Shown here: piece by piece, positions 9,952 to 19,813 of the stretch
Numbering within the stretch: the stretch's first letter is position 1
How the letters are laid out: each line of letters opens with the position of its first letter
Assembly: GCF_025465275.1 (NCBI RefSeq)
Contig: NZ_JAODNK010000199.1
Location: 1-64,000, forward strand
Length of the DNA stretch: 64,000 nt
From: Nocardia sp.
GTDB lineage: Bacteria; Actinomycetota; Actinomycetes; Mycobacteriales; Mycobacteriaceae
Direction of reading: 5' to 3'
Notes under the pieces: model-generated
Databases searched by the model: none
The model's input: only the letters and a program-made list of their open reading frames with translations
What the model was told of the DNA's origin: nothing
Position numbers and translations under genes: made by a program

Positions 9952-11142
9952 TCAGCGCGCAGCAGGCGGCAGTTTCAGTGCGAACATGGCGATGATGTCG
10001 CGCTGCACCTCGTTGGTGCCGCCACCGAAAGTCATGATGAGACTGGCCCGATGCAACCGCTCGAGGACACCGGAGAGCTGTACACCTGCCGAGTCCTGAC
10101 ACAGGTGCGCCTGCGGTCCCAGCACCTCCATCAGCAGCCGGTATGCCTCGGTGGCCAACTCTGAGCCGTAGACCTTGCAGGCGGAAGCGTCCCACGGGCG
10201 CGGCGCGCTATTGCCCGCGTCGACACGCGCGGCGATCTCGTAGTTCAGCAACTTCAGGTATTCGATCTTGGCATGCACACGGGCCAGGTTCAGCTGGACC
10301 CATTCGCTGTCGATGACACGAATACCACTGGCGTTCTTGGTGTTCCGTGCCCATTCGACGGTGTACTGGAGAGCCATGACCAGATGTCCGGCCCCACTCA
10401 GCGCGACGCGCTCGAAATTGAGCTGGTTGACGATCAGACCCCAGCCACCGTTCTCCGGGCCCACCATATCGGTGTGCTTGACCCGCACGTCCTGGTAGTA
10501 GGTGGCGGAAGTGTCCGGCCCGGCCATGGTGTGCACCGGAGTCGACGAGAAGCCCTCAGCAGCGGTCGGCACGATGAACATCGATATGCCACTGTGCTTT
10601 TCGGCATTCGGATCGGTGCGCGCGGCCAGCCACACGTAGTCGGCGTAGCTGATGAGGGAGGTCCACATCTTCTGCCCGTTGATGGTCCACTCGTCGCCGT
10701 CGCGCATCGCCGCGGTACGCAGCGAAGCCAGGTCGGTGCCCGCGCCCGGCTCGGAATAGCCGATGGAAAAGTGCAATTCACCGGCGGCGATCTTGGGCAG
10801 GAAGAACTCCTTCTGCTCCTCGGTGCCGTAGTGCATGATGGTCGGCGCCACCGTATTGATGGTCAGGAACGGCACCGGAGCGGTGGCCATGGCGGCCTCG
10901 TCGGTGAAGATCAGCTGATCCATGACCGAGCCACCCCGGCCGCCGTACTCCTTCGGCCAGCACAGCGCGAGCCAGCCGTCCCGGCCCATTTCCGCGATCA
11001 CCTCGCGGTAGACATCGCCCTCGCCGTACTCGCCGGTCGGCGCGGCGAGCGCCTCGCGCCGCTCGGGGGTCATCAAGCGCGCGAAATAGTCACGCAGCTC
11101 GGCGCGTAGTTCCTCTTGTTGCGGCGTGTACGCAATCCGCAT
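9952..11142 (-). CDS. FadE26/ChsE4-like acyl-CoA dehydrogenase subunit, second copy
   Basis: A 396-aa acyl-CoA dehydrogenase starting MRIAYTPQQEELRAELRDYF, about 85% identical over the first 60 residues to the fadE26 at 41556 by my count. FAD-binding features are GYSEPGAGTDLASLRT, MWTSLISYADYVWLAARTDP and the C-terminal FGGGTNEVQRDIIA. In the known ChsE4-ChsE5 complex this subunit pairs with FadE27 to dehydrogenate steroid acyl-CoAs with a five-carbon side chain. ATG start with GAGAGG upstream. It follows the thioesterase-like gene by 51 bp and precedes its FadE27-like partner. The order fadE26-fadE27 is the same as in the sterol locus, which points to duplication of the pair as a unit. Substrate here is inferred, not shown. 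Confidence 0.95.
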   Translation of the reverse strand: MRIAYTPQQEELRAELRDYFARLMTPERREALAAPTGEYGEGDVYREVIAEMGRDGWLALCWPKEYGGRGGSVMDQLIFTDEAAMATAPVPFLTINTVAPTIMHYGTEEQKEFFLPKIAAGELHFSIGYSEPGAGTDLASLRTAAMRDGDEWTINGQKMWTSLISYADYVWLAARTDPNAEKHSGISMFIVPTAAEGFSSTPVHTMAGPDTSATYYQDVRVKHTDMVGPENGGWGLIVNQLNFERVALSGAGHLVMALQYTVEWARNTKNASGIRVIDSEWVQLNLARVHAKIEYLKLLNYEIAARVDAGNSAPRPWDASACKVYGSELATEAYRLLMEVLGPQAHLCQDSAGVQLSGVLERLHRASLIMTFGGGTNEVQRDIIAMFALKLPPAAR

Positions 11143-11193
11143 GACGGTACCTCTCGTCTCTGATCTGGGGTTGAAGTCGATCGCGTCAGGGCT

Positions 11194-12009
11194 TCACTGC
11201 GGCTGTGCCGCCGAGGATGACAGCTCGGCAGCGAAGACGGCCGGATCCACCCGCCTGCGCACATTCGAGACGCCGGTTGCGACACTCACGCCGAGCGGCC
11301 CGGTCCGGTCGTACATGGTGGCCGCGGCAATGGCGACGCCATCGGCCGAGACCTGTTCCAGGGCCTGCAATCCCACCTCGGGCCCCTCGGGCAGCCGCGA
11401 CAACGTCACGGTCACATCGCAGTTGATGTAGCCGATTCCTTCGGTTCCCCAGTTGCACACCATGCTGGTGGTGTCGGCGACATAGGCGGCCAACTGGAAC
11501 GGCGAATTGGGCTCACCTTCGACCAGGGGTAATACGTCGTGCCACACGCATTTCCGCTCATCGTTCTGACCTGAGCCGAAATCACCGGTCCAATTCTGGC
11601 TTCCCGACTTGAACAGCAGTGGGTTCCACTCGGCCGTCCGCTCCGGTGCCGGCAACTGCCGGACCGGCTGCCACACCTGTCCCGGCGATCGCTCCGCGAC
11701 GGCCAGGTACATCAATGTCGCGCGTGCCCGCACCTGATCGTGCTGCACGATCGAGACATCGACCACACGGACGCGCGTGCCATCACGGACCACCTCGCTG
11801 CGGAGCTGGATCGGTTCGGCGAGTACCGGCCTGAAGAGATCTACGGTGAATCGACCGGGAATGAATGCCGCTCCAGGACTGCGTGTTTCAGCCTCACGTG
11901 CCAGGAGTCCGCACAACGCGGTCCCGCTCACCTGCGACGGCGCCCACGGGCTGGCCGCCAGGTCGGTCGCGACATAGCAGCCATCGACCATATTGAAGAA
12001 TGCAACCAC
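11194..12009 (-). CDS. double-hotdog thioesterase-superfamily protein
   Basis: A 271-aa protein resembling the acyl-CoA thioesterase-like (TesB-related, double-hotdog) superfamily. The N-terminal YVATDLAASPWAPSQVSGTALCGLLAREAE matches the family's start, followed by RFTVDLFRPV and a C-terminal second hotdog ending in VRRRVDPAVF. Start chosen as GTG 12009 with GGGGG about nine bases upstream; ATG 11991 is possible but would trim the first strand. It lies 47 bp after the free-standing KS and before the FadE pair. It may release the polyketide as acid or edit stalled chains; catalytic residues are not obvious by eye, so a binding or scaffolding role is also possible. Confidence 0.75.
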   Translation of the reverse strand: MVAFFNMVDGCYVATDLAASPWAPSQVSGTALCGLLAREAETRSPGAAFIPGRFTVDLFRPVLAEPIQLRSEVVRDGTRVRVVDVSIVQHDQVRARATLMYLAVAERSPGQVWQPVRQLPAPERTAEWNPLLFKSGSQNWTGDFGSGQNDERKCVWHDVLPLVEGEPNSPFQLAAYVADTTSMVCNWGTEGIGYINCDVTVTLSRLPEGPEVGLQALEQVSADGVAIAAATMYDRTGPLGVSVATGVSNVRRRVDPAVFAAELSSSAAQPQ

Positions 12010-12056
12010 TGCGCATAACCCCCATTGCCTTGAGATCTGTTGAATTAGACGATGTT

Positions 12057-13514
12057 TCAGGATGGCGAGGGAGGATCGCCGAGGAATGCCGGTACGCAGA
12101 CGACTCGATTCCACGCGGGCGGTGGAATTTCGCCACCCGGCGGGATCGCGGCCGTGGGCGCCGGCGCGGGCCCGACGATCGCATGCGCGTTGGTGCCGAT
12201 GACGCCGAACGAACTCACCCCGGCGAGCTGGCCCGAATCTTCCAGCTTCCAGTCGGCAGTGTGCCCGGAGATCCGAACGGCGGTGTCTTCCAGATCGATT
12301 CGTGGATTCAAGGTTTGGAAGTGCGCCAACGGCGGCACCGTGCGTTCGCGAATGCACAACAGGGCCTTGATTAGCCCGACCACACCCGAGGCGGCCTCGA
12401 GATGACCGAGGTTGGCCTTCACCGACCCCACATGCAGTGGCTTGCCACCGTTTCGGGCGCCCAGCGCGGCGACGATTGCACTCACCTCGATGGGATCACC
12501 GAGAGAGGTGCCGGTGCCGTGCGCTTCCAGCAGTCCGATCTGTTCGGGTTTGCACCCAGCATCGGTCAGGGCTGCCTCGATCACCCGGCGTTGGGCGTCG
12601 GCGTTCGGTGCGGTGAAACCCGAGGAGCGGCCGTCCTGATTGACGGCGGTGCCGTGAATGACACCGAGCACTCGGTCGTTATCGCGTTCGGCGTCGGCCA
12701 GTCGCTTCAGGACGATCATGGCGCAGCCTTCTCCCCGGACATAGCCATTGGCGCGCGCGTCGAAGGTTTTGCACAGCCCGTCGGGGGCGAGGGCTCCGGT
12801 CTGGACGATCACCTCGGTGGAGCCGGGTGCCAATATCAGATTCACCCCGCCCGCCACCGCGACCTCGGATTCACCGCGCCGCAGCGCACCGACCGCGTGA
12901 TGGATCGCCACCAGCGATGAGGAGCACGCGCTGTCGAGTGCGACCGCGGCACCCGTCAATCCGAAGTGATACGCGATGCGGCCTGCCGCGAAACCGTGGC
13001 CGATACCCAGCGCCCAGTGTGGGTCGATCTGCTGCGGCCCCCATTCGGCATAGCCGCGGCTGCCGTTGACACCCACGAAGGTGCTCACCGACTGCGAGAG
13101 CTCCGCGCCCGGTGGAATGCCGGCGTGTGCCAGCGCTTCCCAGGTCACCTCCAGGAGCATGCGGTGGTGCGGGTCGATGGCCTGCGCCGCCCGCGGGCTG
13201 ATACCGAAGAAATCGGGATCGAAATAGAGGGCGTCGTCGATGAAGCTGCCATGCGTCGGCAGGAAATCCCATTCGTCCTCAAAGGGCCAGCGTCGATGAC
13301 GGGGCATATCGGCGATCAGGCTGCGGCCCGCGACCAGCGCCGCCCAATAGCCGTCCAGATCATTGATGCCATCGGCGAGCCGCAGGCCCACGCCGACGAC
13401 CGCGATGGGCCCGCTGTCATGCTGCTGCGCCAATTGCGCACGCAGCTGCTTGATGGTCTGGGTGGCGCGCCGCAGGGCCGCGCCTCCGGCGTCGCTCGAG
13501 CTCGATTCGTCCAT
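12057..13514 (-). CDS. free-standing ketosynthase with N-terminal docking helix
   Basis: A 485-aa protein that is only a type I PKS ketosynthase. It has the active-site Cys (DSACSSSLVA), His of EAHGTGTSLGD and His of KANLGHLEAASG, so condensation should work. Residues 14-32 (LRRATQTIKQLRAQLAQQ) look like the coiled-coil docking helix seen at the N-terminus of PKS subunits that accept chains from another protein. No AT or ACP follows; the last 40 residues are Pro/Ala-rich. The two large PKSs are encoded upstream in the operon, and the first has lost its own KS cysteine. An in-trans condensing role for this KS is therefore attractive. ATG start with GGAG upstream, 22 bp after the second PKS. 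Confidence 0.9.
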   Translation of the reverse strand: MDESSSSDAGGAALRRATQTIKQLRAQLAQQHDSGPIAVVGVGLRLADGINDLDGYWAALVAGRSLIADMPRHRRWPFEDEWDFLPTHGSFIDDALYFDPDFFGISPRAAQAIDPHHRMLLEVTWEALAHAGIPPGAELSQSVSTFVGVNGSRGYAEWGPQQIDPHWALGIGHGFAAGRIAYHFGLTGAAVALDSACSSSLVAIHHAVGALRRGESEVAVAGGVNLILAPGSTEVIVQTGALAPDGLCKTFDARANGYVRGEGCAMIVLKRLADAERDNDRVLGVIHGTAVNQDGRSSGFTAPNADAQRRVIEAALTDAGCKPEQIGLLEAHGTGTSLGDPIEVSAIVAALGARNGGKPLHVGSVKANLGHLEAASGVVGLIKALLCIRERTVPPLAHFQTLNPRIDLEDTAVRISGHTADWKLEDSGQLAGVSSFGVIGTNAHAIVGPAPAPTAAIPPGGEIPPPAWNRVVCVPAFLGDPPSPS

Positions 13515-13536
13515 GGGAGTATCTCCTGATGTCAGG

Positions 13537-16500
13537 TCAGCCGGTGGTCACGTCGACCGCGGATATCGAGTCGGTGAGTCGTTCGCCGATCGCGCCCGCC
13601 AAGGTCTCGGCAGTTCCGTAGGTCCACAGCAGCGTGGTTGAAAACCGCAGTGCGAAAGCCGATTCCAGCCGATTTCGCATTTCCAGGCTCATGAGCGAAT
13701 CGAGCCCGAGCGCCTTGAAGGGCGTTCTGGAATCGAGGTCGGCCGGTGGCATACGCAATACGCGCGCGGCCACTTCCGTGATCTTGTCCTGCACCAGGAC
13801 CTGCCGATCGGCAGCGGTCGCGTCCGCCAGCGCGATATGGAATTCGCCGCCGCCCCGGCCCGGCTGCCCGGTCGCGGCGCTCTGCCGCAACATTTGCCAG
13901 CTTGCCTGTGCGGCGGTGTCGGGATAGGCGTCGAACCACTGGCGTTGATCGAACGACAGGTACCCCACCACGCTGCGCTCCTCGGTGAGGAAAGTGGCCA
14001 ATGCGGTCCACGCCTCATCGGTGGAGAAGCTCGTTATGCCGTGTTCGATCAGCCGCGCACCCCGATTGTCCTGTGCCGCCGCAAGCCCGACCTCGGCGAA
14101 GAATCCCCACTGGATGCTCAACCCGGGCCGTCCCGCGTAGCGACGGGCCACCGCCAGCGCGTCGAGGTAGGCGTTCGCCGCCGCGTACGCGGACTGTCCG
14201 GGATTGCCGATCAGCGCGGCGGCCGAGGAGAACAGCACGAAGAGATCCAATGGATCATCGGCAGTGAGCGCGTCCAGATGCCGGGCGCCGTCGATCTTCG
14301 GCCGCAGCACCCGCTCCACCTGGTCCGCGTCGAGGCCGAGGATGGTGGCATCGTCGAGGACGCCGGCGGCATGGAATATCCCACGCAGCGGCGGCATCTC
14401 CGACCGGATCGAATCCAGCACGCCGGCAAGTGATTCCGCATCCGCGACGTCGGCCTGATAGCTGCGCACCGCCGTGGAATCCGCCGAGTCCGGCGCGCTG
14501 CGGCCCACCAATGCCACCGCACCCGCACCGTGGGCGAGTAGATGGTCAGCCAGACTGCGGCCCAGCGCACCATGCCCACCGGTTATGACATAGGTGCCGT
14601 TTGCTCGGAAATGCCCCTCCGGCAGGGGATCCGGCACGATATCAACCACCGTCCGCGGACCGGCCAGCACGATCTTGCCGATATGCTCGCCCCGAGTCAT
14701 ATCCCGCAGCACGGAAGCGACAGCGGCGAAGTCATGCACGGTTGTCGGCCCGGGAGTAAGTCGGCCCGCGTTGATCTGCTGCCACGCCTCGCGCAGGGCC
14801 AGGGCGAAACGCTCGGGACGACGCGCCATCAATCCGGTGAGATCGACTGCCGTGAAGCTGATCCCCTTCGTAAACGGCTGCAGCCCGACCCTGCGATCGG
14901 CATAGATATCCTTCTTGCCGACCTCGATGAAGCGACCGTCCTCGGCGAGCACGTCGATACCGAGATCGATCGCGGTGCCGCTGAGCGAGTTGAGCACGAC
15001 GTCGACACCATGCGTACCGGTCACCGCCCGCACCTCGTCCGCCCAGCTCAGCGTCCGAGAATCGAAGACGTGCTCGATATCGTGCTCGCGGCGCAGGTAA
15101 GCCCGCCGTTCCGCGGTGCCCGCAGTAGCGATGATCCGCGCCCCGATGCTGCGCGCGACACCGATTGCTGCCAGTCCCAGGCCGCCGGCGCCGGAATGGA
15201 TCAGCACCGTCTCCCCCGGTGTCAGCCGTGCCAGTGTGACGAGCGCATACCAGGCCGTAGTGGTCACCATGGGCAATCCCGCGGCGGTATCGGTAGTCAT
15301 GGCATGTGGTATCGGTTGGGTGTGATCGGCGCGCACCGTCAGGTGCGATGCCAGCGCGCCGAAGCCACAGCCCACCACACGATCGCCCACGGCGCGGTCG
15401 ATCACATCGGGGCCGACCGCGCAAATCACGCCCGCACATTCGAGACCGAACAGGTCGTGTCCCGCCGTGTCGTCGGGATACGTCCCCGCCGCTTTCATGG
15501 CATCGATGAAATTCAGTGCCGCCGCTTCGATTTCGATCAAAACCTCGCCCGATTCGGGTCGGCGCACATCCAGCGGCCGGTATCGCAGGCCCTCCCAGAA
15601 ACGACCGGGTGTTGCGCCGAGCCGGAACGGCTGTGCCGGCGTGCGCCACGGGCGCGCTGCCGCAACTGTTTCCGGCTGCTCGCCCTGTTCGATCCGTCCG
15701 ACGTGGCGCTGTCCGAGGCGCAGTACGACCTGGTCCTCACCGGTCCGCGCGAGGAGTTCGGCGGCACAGTCGTCGAACCGCCGATCCCGCTCGTCGGTAC
15801 CGGTGCAATGCGCTGCCCCGAGATCGATGATCTCGGCGGATAATTCGGGGTGTTCGCGGCGCAAGACCCGAACGAATCCCCAGAACAGTGCGCCGCCCGG
15901 GTCAGGCCGCTCGGACGAGTCGACCGCTTGGGCTTCCGTGGTCACCACGACCAGACGCGGTGTCACCGAGGTCGATCGAACGCACGCACGCACGAGTTCG
16001 CCGAGGCTGAGGAGGCCCCGACGCTGTGCGTCCAGGCCCTCTCGGGCCGAGGGCGCGACATAAACAACGGTGCCGACCTGATCGGCACCGTCCGTGGTGT
16101 CCACGACTACGACCGAGGTACCACTGCGCTGCAGGGCCTCGGCCAGGCCGGCGACCGGATCGACGGAGCCTGCCAAGGCGAATGAGCCTGCGGAGCTGTT
16201 CGTTTCATCGCGTGCGGCCGAACGCCAGTTGAGCACGAATTCGCGGCCGTACGGTCGGCCGTCGGTGTGTTCGTCGTCGATCGAGATGAGCTCGAGACCC
16301 ATGATGCGGGCCAGTGGCGCGCGCTGGTCATCGAAGAGATGAATATCGGCCGAGGTGTCCGAGCGCCGGACCGCGTATGCCCAGGCGGCATCGACGTATC
16401 CTGCCGGATCGGCATCCAGGAGCAGTTCATCGATTCCGGCGGGCAGGATGGTGCGTTCGCCGTCGAACAGGGCCAGCGCTGTTTGCATGGCACAGTCCAC

Positions 16501-19500
16501 GAGCGTGGCATGCAATTCACCCGGATGCGTATTCGCGCGGCAGCGTTCACTGAGGACGATCCGGGCCAGTGCGAACGACTCCGTGCCATCGCGCCAGTAC
16601 CGAAGTTCACGTAGGCCTTGGAAGTCCGGGCCGTAGTTCACTCCACGGCGTGTGCAGGCCGCGTAGAAATCGGCCGCGGACCCGAGGGTGTCCACCGACG
16701 GCTCGCCGGGACCGAAGGGGAAGGGCATCGGCGCGGTCGCGTGCTCGATCGTGTGCAGGGCACGTCCACGCGCATGCACCGTCCAGCTGTTCGTATCGCC
16801 GTTCAGTGCTGCGATCTCGAAGCTGAGACCGGCCGAGAAGTCCTGGCGCAGTGTGACTTCGAGCCGAACCGGCGCGTCACCGAGAGTGAGCATTTCGACG
16901 AACCGCAACCCGGAGAGCCCCGCCGGGAGAGTTCCGAGGTGGGTACGAGTCACCGCGATGGCCAGCGTCGCCATCATCGCCCCCGGAGGCACCACCACGG
17001 CACCGACCTTGTGACCGGACAACCACGGCATGGTGTCCAGATCGATCTGGAGGGTCGCCTGCCAGGCTCCGGATTCGATGACACTGGGGTACACCGGAAC
17101 TCGCAGCGTGCCCGCTCCCGAGTCGATCGAGGCGCCGGGCCCGGTGTCCGGTAGCCAATGCGATTGTGGCCGCAGTGGATACGGCGGCAGCACTATCGCC
17201 GACGCGGCGGCTGCCCCGAAGGGCCGCAGTCCGGCGATGAATGCGCGGGCGCGACTGCGGTTCATCTCGCCGATGGGATCGCAGTCGCGGTAGAACGACG
17301 GCAGCACCACCGGCGGGTCGGTGCGCTCGGCAGCCAGCTGTTCCACGGCCGGCAACAGCACCGGATGTGAGCTGATCTCGATGACGTGCGTAACACCGGC
17401 ATCGAAGAGCTCGGTCATCGCATCAGCGAAAAATACTGGACTGCACAGGTTTTCCACCCAGTAGTCGCCGATGAGGTCGGATGCCACCACAGTGTTCACC
17501 CGAACCGTCGACATCATCTCCACGATGCCCGGCAACGGCTCGACACCAGCGAGCTCGGCCTGTAGCGGGATGCGCACCAGTGCCATCTGTGGACTGTGCG
17601 AGGCGTAGTCCACATTCACCATGCGGCAGAAGATGCCGTCGGCCGCCAGAATCTCACTCAGCGCCTCGACGGCGTCGACCTCGCCGGAGAGCACACATGA
17701 CGTCGGCCCATTGTGTACCGCGAGCGCTACCAGATCCTCGAATCCGGCTATGGCATCGGGAATGTCGGCGATGGGCAGCTCGACGGCCAGCATGCGGCCG
17801 GTCCCCGCGACCGAGCGCAGCAGGGCACTGCGCCGGGCCACGACTAGCGCGGCATCGTCGATGCTGAGCAGCCCGGCCACGGTGGCCGCCGCGATTTCGC
17901 CCTGGCTGTGGCCGATAACGACATCGGGAACGATCCCTGCACGCCGCCAGCTCGCCACGATGCCCAGCGACAGTGCCCAGAGCACCGGCTGCACCTGATC
18001 GACATGTTCGAGCCAACCCGGCCCGGCGGCACCGGAGAGCACCGCGACCGGATCCCAGACGACATATGGCCGCAGCGCTGCGGCGCACGCGTCGACCGCC
18101 TCGGTGAACGCCGGATCCTGCCCGTAGAGCGCGCCGCTGAGACCATGCCATTGACTGCCCTGGCCGGGGAAGACGAACGCGGTGCGGCCGATTTCACGAG
18201 CCCGGCCGGACAGCATCGACGGCAGTTCGGCCGCCGGATCATCGGCGTGGTGGCGCAGAGTCGCCGCCAGTTCGTGCGGTGTGTTCCCCAGTGCCGCGCT
18301 GCGTAGCGGCAGTGCGGGTGCACGCAGACCCAGCGCCGAGGTGATTACGTCCAACCGTGCGGGTTCGGCGTCCACCAGATCCGCGATATCGCGGCAGCGC
18401 TGCCGCAGCGCCTCAGCGGTATGCGCCGACACCGGCACGAAACCCAGCGCCTCGGGTGCCGCCGCGGTCGGCCCCGCAGCGGTATCCGCGCCGCGCAGCA
18501 CCACATGCGCGTTGGTGCCGCCCCACCCGAACGAGTTCACGCCGATATGGACATCAGCCCCTGCGGGAAGCGCGGTGTGCTCCCGCACGATTCGCAGGTT
18601 CAGCTCATCGAAGGCGATATCCGGATTCGGCACTTCGGAGTGCAGACTGGGCGGCACCATGCCGTGTTCGAGGCACAGCACGGCTTTGACCAATCCCGCG
18701 ATGCCCGCCGCCGCCTCGAGATGACCGATATTGGTCTTGATCGAACCGATCAACAGCGGTCCACCGGCAGCGCTACGCGCGGTTCCGAGGATCTCTCCCA
18801 GCGCTCTCGCCTCGGTGGGATCACCTCGGCGCGTACCGGTTCCGTGCGCTTCGACATAGGCGAGCTTGTCGATATCCAGTGCGGGTACCAGGTACGCGCG
18901 CTGCAGGAGATCACGCTGGCCGTCGGTGCTGGGCGTCACCAGGCTCTCACCACCGCCATCGTTGTTCACGACGGTCTCCACGATGATTGCCCGCACCCGG
19001 TCGCCGTCACGCACCGCGGCTGCCAGCGGTTTGAGGTAGATGGCGACCACGCCCTCACCTCGGACGAAGCCGTTCGCACCAGCACCGAACGCCGCGCACC
19101 GCCCGTCCTCGGACAGGCCGCCGAAATGCGTGAGCCCGATCGAAACATCCGGTGCGAGAATCAGACTGACCCCACCGACCAGTGCCGAATCGATATCCCC
19201 CGACCGGATCGCACGGACCGCCAGGTCGAGTCCGACCAGCGCTGAAGAGCAACCGGTCTCGACGGTCAGGCTGGGCCCGGTCAAGCCCAGGGTGTAGGAC
19301 ACCCGCGAGGCGATGACGTCCAGTGCGGTACCGACCGAACTGTGCTGGCTCGCACCCAGACCCCGCTGCTTGCGCAGGGTCTCGTAATCGTGCCAGGACG
19401 CCCCAATATAGACCCCGGCTCGCGTGCCGCGCAGCGTATCCCATGGCACACGACCGTCTTCCAGTGCGCGCCAGGCCATTTCGAGCATGATTCGCTGCTG

Positions 19501-19764
19501 CGGATCGATATCGGCGGCCTCGCGCGGTGACACACCGAAGAACGCCGCATCGAATCCGTCGACACCCTCGAGGAAACCGCCGACCGCCTGAACCCGCTTG
19601 TCACGGTCCAGCGGTGCGGCGGCATCCCACCGTTGCGGGGGCACCGGGCGAATGGCATCGCCGCCGGCATTCAACAGCTCCCAGAGCGCGTCGATGTCCC
19701 CGGCGCCGGGAAAGCGACCCGACATACCGACGATCGCGACGGGCTCGCCCGAAGGTGTGGTCAT
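13537..19764 (-). CDS. MAS-like fully reducing type I PKS (PKS B)
   Basis: A 2075-aa single-module PKS with the order and length of mycobacterial mycocerosic acid synthase: KS (7-430; Cys in VETGCSSALV, His in EAHGTGT and KTNIGHLEAAAG), AT (530-840; GHSQGEIAA; YASH signature near 721, typical of methylmalonyl-CoA), DH (880-1140; active His in GHKVGAVVVPPG with Ala in place of the usual Gly, DxxxQ in LVDCAMQ), ER (1390-1690; HSGAGGLGLAAIG), KR (1720-1890; TGGHGALG, Ser in FSSAAAL, YAAANAYLD) and ACP (about 1985-2065; Ser in LGLDSLMS). All domains look active, so it should add fully reduced methyl-branched C3 units, perhaps iteratively. Second PKS of the operon, 49 bp after PKS A. Confidence 0.95.
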   Translation of the reverse strand: MTTPSGEPVAIVGMSGRFPGAGDIDALWELLNAGGDAIRPVPPQRWDAAAPLDRDKRVQAVGGFLEGVDGFDAAFFGVSPREAADIDPQQRIMLEMAWRALEDGRVPWDTLRGTRAGVYIGASWHDYETLRKQRGLGASQHSSVGTALDVIASRVSYTLGLTGPSLTVETGCSSALVGLDLAVRAIRSGDIDSALVGGVSLILAPDVSIGLTHFGGLSEDGRCAAFGAGANGFVRGEGVVAIYLKPLAAAVRDGDRVRAIIVETVVNNDGGGESLVTPSTDGQRDLLQRAYLVPALDIDKLAYVEAHGTGTRRGDPTEARALGEILGTARSAAGGPLLIGSIKTNIGHLEAAAGIAGLVKAVLCLEHGMVPPSLHSEVPNPDIAFDELNLRIVREHTALPAGADVHIGVNSFGWGGTNAHVVLRGADTAAGPTAAAPEALGFVPVSAHTAEALRQRCRDIADLVDAEPARLDVITSALGLRAPALPLRSAALGNTPHELAATLRHHADDPAAELPSMLSGRAREIGRTAFVFPGQGSQWHGLSGALYGQDPAFTEAVDACAAALRPYVVWDPVAVLSGAAGPGWLEHVDQVQPVLWALSLGIVASWRRAGIVPDVVIGHSQGEIAAATVAGLLSIDDAALVVARRSALLRSVAGTGRMLAVELPIADIPDAIAGFEDLVALAVHNGPTSCVLSGEVDAVEALSEILAADGIFCRMVNVDYASHSPQMALVRIPLQAELAGVEPLPGIVEMMSTVRVNTVVASDLIGDYWVENLCSPVFFADAMTELFDAGVTHVIEISSHPVLLPAVEQLAAERTDPPVVLPSFYRDCDPIGEMNRSRARAFIAGLRPFGAAAASAIVLPPYPLRPQSHWLPDTGPGASIDSGAGTLRVPVYPSVIESGAWQATLQIDLDTMPWLSGHKVGAVVVPPGAMMATLAIAVTRTHLGTLPAGLSGLRFVEMLTLGDAPVRLEVTLRQDFSAGLSFEIAALNGDTNSWTVHARGRALHTIEHATAPMPFPFGPGEPSVDTLGSAADFYAACTRRGVNYGPDFQGLRELRYWRDGTESFALARIVLSERCRANTHPGELHATLVDCAMQTALALFDGERTILPAGIDELLLDADPAGYVDAAWAYAVRRSDTSADIHLFDDQRAPLARIMGLELISIDDEHTDGRPYGREFVLNWRSAARDETNSSAGSFALAGSVDPVAGLAEALQRSGTSVVVVDTTDGADQVGTVVYVAPSAREGLDAQRRGLLSLGELVRACVRSTSVTPRLVVVTTEAQAVDSSERPDPGGALFWGFVRVLRREHPELSAEIIDLGAAHCTGTDERDRRFDDCAAELLARTGEDQVVLRLGQRHVGRIEQGEQPETVAAARPWRTPAQPFRLGATPGRFWEGLRYRPLDVRRPESGEVLIEIEAAALNFIDAMKAAGTYPDDTAGHDLFGLECAGVICAVGPDVIDRAVGDRVVGCGFGALASHLTVRADHTQPIPHAMTTDTAAGLPMVTTTAWYALVTLARLTPGETVLIHSGAGGLGLAAIGVARSIGARIIATAGTAERRAYLRREHDIEHVFDSRTLSWADEVRAVTGTHGVDVVLNSLSGTAIDLGIDVLAEDGRFIEVGKKDIYADRRVGLQPFTKGISFTAVDLTGLMARRPERFALALREAWQQINAGRLTPGPTTVHDFAAVASVLRDMTRGEHIGKIVLAGPRTVVDIVPDPLPEGHFRANGTYVITGGHGALGRSLADHLLAHGAGAVALVGRSAPDSADSTAVRSYQADVADAESLAGVLDSIRSEMPPLRGIFHAAGVLDDATILGLDADQVERVLRPKIDGARHLDALTADDPLDLFVLFSSAAALIGNPGQSAYAAANAYLDALAVARRYAGRPGLSIQWGFFAEVGLAAAQDNRGARLIEHGITSFSTDEAWTALATFLTEERSVVGYLSFDQRQWFDAYPDTAAQASWQMLRQSAATGQPGRGGGEFHIALADATAADRQVLVQDKITEVAARVLRMPPADLDSRTPFKALGLDSLMSLEMRNRLESAFALRFSTTLLWTYGTAETLAGAIGERLTDSISAVDVTTG

Positions 19765-19813
19765 CCGATTCTCCTGCTCGACGTGTGCGAACCGTTCGTC
19801 GCCAGTGGGGAAC

